64,000 nt of DNA, from contig NC_017390.1 of assembly GCF_000026985.1 (NCBI RefSeq), positions 3,773,257-3,837,256 of the forward strand, given 5' to 3'. Origin of the DNA: Erwinia pyrifoliae DSM 12163. GTDB taxonomy: Bacteria; Pseudomonadota; Gammaproteobacteria; Enterobacterales; Enterobacteriaceae. Every line of letters begins with the position of its first letter. Within the stretch, counting starts at the first letter, position 1. Under the pieces are notes generated by a model, which worked only from the letters and a program-made list of their open reading frames with translations, did not search any database and had not been told where the DNA came from. The translations under genes were made by a program, and so were the position numbers. Of this stretch, positions 59,778 to 64,000 are shown in pieces.

Positions 59778-61835
59778 TTATCCTTTGCTGCCCTGTTCTT
59801 TAATTCCGTAGTGTTCCAGCATCGCATCCAGCTTTGGTTCACGACCACGGAAACGGCGGAACAGCGCCATTGGCTCTTCGGAACCGCCGCGCGTCAGAAT
59901 ATTGTCCAGGAAGGACTGCCCGGTTTCACGGTTAAAGATGCCCTCCTCTTCGAAGCGCGACCAGGCATCGGCCGCCAGTACGTCGGCCCACAGATAGCTG
60001 TAGTAACCTGCCGCGTAGCCTCCGGCGAAGATATGGCTAAAGGCATGTGGGAAACGGCCCCATTCTGGTCCAGGCATCACGGCAACCTGTTTTTTAATCT
60101 CTTTCAGCATATCCAGGATCTGCGCACCTTTAGCCGGGTCAAACTCGGCGTGCAGGCGGAAGTCGAACAGGCCGAATTCCAGCTGACGGAGGATAAACAG
60201 CGCCGCCTGATAGTTCTTCGCCGCCAGCATTTTATCCAGCAGCTCCTGCGGCAGCGGTTCGCCCGTCTCATAATGACCGGAGATAAACGCCAGCGCTTCC
60301 GGCTGCCAGCACCAGTTTTCCATAAACTGGCTTGGCAGCTCGACGGCGTCCCAGGGGACGCCGTTAATGCCGGAGACGCCGGGGGTTTCAATGCGCGTCA
60401 GCATATGGTGCAGGCCGTGGCCAAACTCATGGAACAGGGTGGTCACTTCATTATGAGTGAACAGTGCAGGTTTGCCGCTGACCGGGCGGTTAAAGTTGCA
60501 GGTCAGGTAAGCTACCGGTTTCTGCAGGCTGCCATCGGCTTTGCGCATTTGGCCAACGCAGTCATCCATCCACGCCCCGCCGCGCTTGTTCTCGCGCGCA
60601 TACAGGTCAAGGTAGAAGCTGCCGCGCAGCTCGCCGCTTTCGTCGAACAGGTCGAAGAAACGCACGTCCACATGGTAAATGTCAACATCGTGACGCTCTT
60701 TGGCGGTAACACCATAGATGCGTTTCACCACTTCAAACAGGCCGCCAAGCGCACGCTGTTCCGGGAAGTACGGGCGCAGCTGCTCATCGCTGATGGCGTA
60801 CAGGTGCTGCTTCTGTTTTTCACCAAAGTAGGTCAAATCCCAGGGCTGAAGTTCCTCAATGCCGTACTCTTTTTTCGCAAAGGCGCGCAGCTGGGCCAGC
60901 TCTTGCTCCGCCTGTGGACGGGCGCGCTTCGCCAGATCGCTCAGGAAATCGGTCACCTGCGCCGGGTTTTCTGCCATTTTGGTCGCCAGCGACTTGTCGG
61001 CGTAAGAGGCAAAACCGAGCAGTAGAGCCAGTTCATGGCGCAGCGCCAGTTCCTCTGCCATCACCGCGCTGTTGTCCCACTTGCCGGCGTTAGGCCCTTG
61101 ATCGGAAGCACGGGTGGAATAGGCGCGGTACAGCTCTTCGCGCAGCGCCTGATTGTCGCAGTAGGTCATCACCGGCAGGTAGCTTGGGATATCCAGCGTC
61201 AGCAGCCAACCTTCCTGCTCTTTGGCTTCCGCCTGGGCTTTCGCCGCCGCCAGCGCGCTTTCCGGCAGACCGGAAAGCTCACTTTCATCAGCAATCAGTT
61301 TGCTCCAGCCCATAGTGGCATCAAGCACATTGTTGCTGTAGGTGGAGCCGAGTTCGGACAAACGTGCGGCGATCTCGCCATAGCGCTGCTGCTTCTCTTT
61401 AGTCAGCCCGATGCCGGAAAGCTCAAAATCTCGCAGAGCGTTATCCACCGCTTTTTTCTGCGCAATATCCAGAGCCGCATAGTTGCCGCCCTCTTTCAGA
61501 TCGCGATAAGCCTGATACAACCCTTCATGCTGCCCAACCCAGGTGCTGTACTCCGATAGCAGCGGCAGCGTTTGTTCGTAGGCCTGGCGCAGTTCCGGGC
61601 TGTTTTTCACCGAGTTAAGATGGCTAACCGGTGAAAACAGACGGCTAAGATGGTCATCCACTTCCGCCAACGGCTGCACCAGATTATCCCAGCGGTAAGG
61701 AGCGCCCTGAGCCACAACCTCCTCCACCACTGACCGGCTTTTATCCAGCGCCTCTGTCACGGCAGGCACCACATGTTCAGGTTTAATCGCGGAGAAAGGG
61801 GGAAGCGTAAAAGAGGAGAGTAACGGGTTGGTCAT
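59778..61835 (-). CDS. prlC: oligopeptidase A PrlC
   Basis: Cytoplasmic zinc metallopeptidase (M3 family) that degrades signal peptides and short peptides; 685 residues from ATG 61835 (E. coli 680): [20 protein letters not shown]. The zinc motif is [15 protein letters not shown] near residue 470, with the downstream Glu in [16 protein letters not shown]. Upstream gene of prlC-rsmJ. Confidence 0.97.
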   Translation of the reverse strand: MTNPLLSSFTLPPFSAIKPEHVVPAVTEALDKSRSVVEEVVAQGAPYRWDNLVQPLAEVDDHLSRLFSPVSHLNSVKNSPELRQAYEQTLPLLSEYSTWVGQHEGLYQAYRDLKEGGNYAALDIAQKKAVDNALRDFELSGIGLTKEKQQRYGEIAARLSELGSTYSNNVLDATMGWSKLIADESELSGLPESALAAAKAQAEAKEQEGWLLTLDIPSYLPVMTYCDNQALREELYRAYSTRASDQGPNAGKWDNSAVMAEELALRHELALLLGFASYADKSLATKMAENPAQVTDFLSDLAKRARPQAEQELAQLRAFAKKEYGIEELQPWDLTYFGEKQKQHLYAISDEQLRPYFPEQRALGGLFEVVKRIYGVTAKERHDVDIYHVDVRFFDLFDESGELRGSFYLDLYARENKRGGAWMDDCVGQMRKADGSLQKPVAYLTCNFNRPVSGKPALFTHNEVTTLFHEFGHGLHHMLTRIETPGVSGINGVPWDAVELPSQFMENWCWQPEALAFISGHYETGEPLPQELLDKMLAAKNYQAALFILRQLEFGLFDFRLHAEFDPAKGAQILDMLKEIKKQVAVMPGPEWGRFPHAFSHIFAGGYAAGYYSYLWADVLAADAWSRFEEEGIFNRETGQSFLDNILTRGGSEEPMALFRRFRGREPKLDAMLEHYGIKEQGSKG

Positions 61836-62029
61836 AGCGCAGTCCTGTATTCGTTGTATGGGCAATTTGACTAAGATGGGGGCAAATACGGTGAAAATCA
61901 ATGCTCCATCGCGCAAGCGCCCTTAATCAATTGTCTGTCGCACTTTACGATTTGCCACTCATCAGGAGGCATTGCATACTGCCACGTTCTTAAATCCTCA
62001 TAACCTCATAATAAACAGGGAGTGTAACT

Positions 62030-62851
62030 ATGTGGTATGTTTTGGCAGCCTCACTGCTGCTGCTGCCGCTGTATCTGCGCGGTGCACTGGTGCTAATGCT
62101 GGTTGCGCTGGGGCTGGCTATCAGTCACCAGACATTGTCCATGCCCGCTATCGCCGCGCTGGCGTTAATCGGCATCGTTGCTATTTATCGCAGCCGGCAA
62201 AAAAAGCCCGGGCCATTGCCTTTGGCCGGTGAAATGATTCTGGTCGCCAGCGCTGTCGCTCTGATGCTGCATCTGATCCCCGGCTTTCATAACCTGGCGA
62301 TCGTTTCCGGCGTGCAGGCCGGGCCGCAGAGTGCGCCGTTCACTTTTTACTACAATCTTGATAAAGCCCTGATCCCGTTCTTGCTGTTGGCCTGCCTGCC
62401 CAGCCTGTTACAGCACCCGGCAAAGCCCCCGGCTAACCGCGTGTGGTGGCTGGTGCTGGTGATGTCGATACCGCTGCTGCTGCTGGCCGCCACCCTCGCC
62501 GGGGGACTGAAAGTAGAGCCGCATCTGCCCGAGTGGCTGGGCGCATTTATGCTGGCCAACCTGTTTTTTGTCTCGATGGCGGAAGAAGCGCTGTTCCGTG
62601 GCTACCTTCAACAGCGGCTGAGCAACCTGCTCGGCGACAGGCCAGCCCTGCTGATTGCTGCGCTGTTATTCGGCTGCGCGCATTTCTCTGGCGGGCTGTT
62701 GCTGGTCATGTTTGCCACGCTCGCCGGGCTTGTCTATGGCCTGGCATGGATGTGGAGCGGACGACTATGGGTCGCCACCCTGTTGCATTTTGCTTTTAAT
62801 ATGCTGCATCTGCTGTTCTTCACCTATCCGGTGCTACAGCGGCCGGGCTGA
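62030..62851 (+). CDS. CPBP-family intramembrane metalloprotease
   Basis: 273 residues, about eight membrane segments. The CPBP (Abi/CAAX-protease) signature is MAEEALFRGYLQQRLSN (motif 1, EExxxR), then LFGCAHFSGGLLLV (motif 2, FxxxH) and LLHFAFNMLHLLFF (motif 3, HxxxN). The substrate is unknown; relatives process or modify membrane proteins, some linked to bacteriocin immunity. A single gene to the right of prlC. Confidence 0.88.
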   Translation: MWYVLAASLLLLPLYLRGALVLMLVALGLAISHQTLSMPAIAALALIGIVAIYRSRQKKPGPLPLAGEMILVASAVALMLHLIPGFHNLAIVSGVQAGPQSAPFTFYYNLDKALIPFLLLACLPSLLQHPAKPPANRVWWLVLVMSIPLLLLAATLAGGLKVEPHLPEWLGAFMLANLFFVSMAEEALFRGYLQQRLSNLLGDRPALLIAALLFGCAHFSGGLLLVMFATLAGLVYGLAWMWSGRLWVATLLHFAFNMLHLLFFTYPVLQRPG

Positions 62852-62996
62852 TCGCCCGTTGATGAGGGAAACGCCTGTGCCGACCAAAAGCGACATGCCT
62901 GCCCCACAACCGCTGGCAAAGTGATTGCTTACAGGGTTCATTTCATGGCATTAAGTGGATAACGGTTAACGTCAAAGTGAAAGAATAACCGGGAGC

Positions 62997-63020
62997 TGGG
63001 GCAGCCTGAAGGCTGCCCCA
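62997..63020. other. perfect 10-bp hairpin between the CPBP and repeat-protein genes
   Basis: TGGGGCAGCC-TGAA-GGCTGCCCCA, a very stable stem with a tetraloop in the convergent gap. No T run follows on either side, so its role (transcript end, protein site) is open. Confidence 0.6.
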
Positions 63021-63117
63021 AATATCGCTGTTGCAGCCTTACATTGACGATGCCGGTCAATGACAACTTTTGCCTTCAGTAACAGGCGGTTGGACGCATC
63101 GGGTCATACTGCTTGCA

Positions 63118-64000
63118 TTATCGTGCATTTTTCGAATTCATAGCTGCCATTATCAATGAGGGGGATTTAAGCGTTTCGAACTCCTTCGACCCGCTACGAA
63201 CCTTCTGTAGCCAGATTGCAAAACTTCGACTCAGGCGGGAACGGCGACTCTCTGGATTTTTTGTGTCTGTAAGGTCACTTATCACGCTCGTAGTTCCACT
63301 GGATTTTTCGGCCCCCTTCACCCCCTCACGCATCTCCCGAAGAAAGGCTGAATTAATGCGTACCTGTGCCAACCCAGTTGATTGGCCTTTACCCAGGCTG
63401 GTAGCCATACCCTGCTGGGAAACCGACGTACTGACTTGCTGCTGACCCCTTGCAGGGTGCTGTTCGCCATCGGTCACTTTCACATTTCCCAGGTTAACTC
63501 CCACGGTAGCCTGCCGTGGCAAGGCCGGGGACACCTCCGGCCGCTTTAGTCCACTTTGACTCAGGCCGGAACTGCTACTCACTGGCATTTTTTGGTTTAA
63601 AAAGTTATATATTCTGCTCGTACTTCCATTGGAATTTTTAAACTGATTCGACCCCTTATGAATCTCCTGTGGCAAGGCTGGAGAGATGGGTTTCTTTGCC
63701 GACTGCGTTGGCTGGCCTTTACCCAGGCTGGCAGCCATACCCTGCGGGAGAACCTCCGACTGCTTTAGTCCACTTTGACTCAGGCCGGAACTGCTACTCA
63801 CTGGCATTTTTTGGTTTAAAAAGTTATATATTCTGCTCGTACTTCCATTGGAATTTTTAAACTGATTCGACCCCTTATGAATCTCCTGTGGCAAGGCTGG
63901 AGAGATGGGTTTCTTTGCCGACTGCGTTAGTTGGCCTTTATCCAGGCTGGCAGCCATACCCTGCGGGAGAACCTCCGGCCGCTTTAGTCCACTTTGACTC
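63118..64000 (-). CDS. unknown protein with 73-residue tandem repeats (C-terminal part)
   Basis: The gene enters from the right edge and ends at 63118; 293 codons are visible without a start. Near-identical 73-residue repeats (219 bp at DNA level) read MAASLDKGQLTQSAKKPISP, then ALPQEIHKGSNQFKNSNGST, SRIYNFLNQKMPVSSSSGLS and QSGLKQSEVLPQG. One full copy (ending near 63739), the next to about 63540 and the tail of an earlier copy at the edge are seen. A third, diverged copy (MATSLGKGQSTGLAQVRINS, ...) follows, then a tail SLIMAAMNSKNAR. It is rich in Ser, Lys, Gln and Asn, hydrophilic, with no signal or membrane segment seen and a lower GC content than its neighbours. Not recognised; a secreted effector or surface protein is possible. 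Confidence 0.8.
   Translation of the reverse strand, partial: SQSGLKRPEVLPQGMAASLDKGQLTQSAKKPISPALPQEIHKGSNQFKNSNGSTSRIYNFLNQKMPVSSSSGLSQSGLKQSEVLPQGMAASLGKGQPTQSAKKPISPALPQEIHKGSNQFKNSNGSTSRIYNFLNQKMPVSSSSGLSQSGLKRPEVSPALPRQATVGVNLGNVKVTDGEQHPARGQQQVSTSVSQQGMATSLGKGQSTGLAQVRINSAFLREMREGVKGAEKSSGTTSVISDLTDTKNPESRRSRLSRSFAIWLQKVRSGSKEFETLKSPSLIMAAMNSKNAR
63551..64000. repeat. 219-bp tandem repeat
   Basis: The marker CCACTTTGAC occurs at 63551, 63770 and 63989, exactly 219 bp apart, and the sequence between them is nearly identical with a few substitutions. The array continues past the window edge. 219 is a multiple of three, so copy number can change without a frameshift. Confidence 0.93.

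Noticed and set aside
59607..61025. Long 472-codon plus-strand frame opposite rsmJ and prlC
   Set aside because: It is antisense to two clear core genes, its length is explained by high GC content, and it has no domain.
63551..64000. Possible CRISPR array
   Set aside because: The 219-bp units are continuous and coding in one frame, with no short repeats separated by unique spacers.

Overview
This 64 kb window reads as chromosomal DNA of an enterobacterium close to Erwinia/Pantoea (Erwiniaceae). Its backbone follows the Escherichia coli order from glg/asd to pitA/uspA/prlC: glgB-asd-gntU-gntK-gntR-yhhW-(ryhB)-yhhY-ggt-yhhA-ugpQ-livFGMH-livK-panM-rpoH-ftsX-ftsE-ftsY-rsmD-yhhL-yhhM-yhhN-zntA-tusA-yhhQ-dcrB ... 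yhhT ... yhiN-pitA-uspB-uspA-rsmJ-prlC. Proteins match the E. coli counterparts in length and motifs, but several E. coli neighbours are absent (yhgN, yhhX, livJ, yhhS, acpT, nik) and others are decaying. I saw no rRNA, tRNA, CRISPR array or intact insertion sequence. The species cannot be fixed by reading alone.

Region by region. 1-6.7 kb: glycogen branching enzyme (cut by the window edge), aspartate-semialdehyde dehydrogenase, and the gluconate set gntU-gntK with its repressor gntR and a clear GntR operator, then the pirin yhhW. 6.8-7.6 kb: the iron-responsive small RNA RyhB with a Fur box, and yhhY with an early amber codon. 7.6-11.2 kb: ggt (gamma-glutamyltranspeptidase), broken by two frameshifts and by a ~1.86 kb insert. 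The insert carries a DinJ-like antitoxin, an unknown ~230-residue protein, a 60-residue membrane protein and a ParD-like antitoxin with a stub toxin. 11.3-14 kb: yhhA, ugpQ, a deletion scar of the ugp operon, and an islet of two small unknown genes. One of these is a paralogue of the small membrane protein inside ggt. 14-19 kb: branched-chain amino-acid ABC importer. 19-30.7 kb: panM, rpoH, cell-division/SRP genes, rsmD, the zinc exporter zntA with its ZntR-type promoter, tusA, yhhQ and dcrB.

30.7-41.6 kb holds a complete myo-inositol catabolic cluster (iolE, iolH-like, iolG, iolD on the minus strand; iolC-aldolase fusion and iolR on the plus strand; iolB and iolA on the minus strand) at the place of yhhS. 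Together they convert inositol to acetyl-CoA and a triose phosphate, but no inositol transporter is in the window. 42-50 kb: yhhT, a decayed cupin gene, an EAL phosphodiesterase, the osmolyte transporter proP, the aldehyde reductase ahr and an AT-rich LuxR-like regulator. 50-54.9 kb: an amine/amino-acid oxidation set (FAD oxidoreductase, Rid protein, ornithine-cyclodeaminase-like protein, AraC regulator) flanked by remnants of an aldehyde dehydrogenase and an amino-acid permease. 54.9-62.9 kb is core sequence plus a CPBP membrane protease. The right edge is the C-terminal part of an unknown protein with a 219-bp (73-residue) tandem repeat.

The most unusual material is the pair of islets bearing the small membrane-protein family (8.0-9.9 kb and 13.4-13.9 kb) and the repeat protein at the right edge. 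Pseudogenes are frequent (yhhY, ggt, ugpB/C, a cupin, an aldehyde dehydrogenase, a permease), which suggests a genome undergoing reduction.
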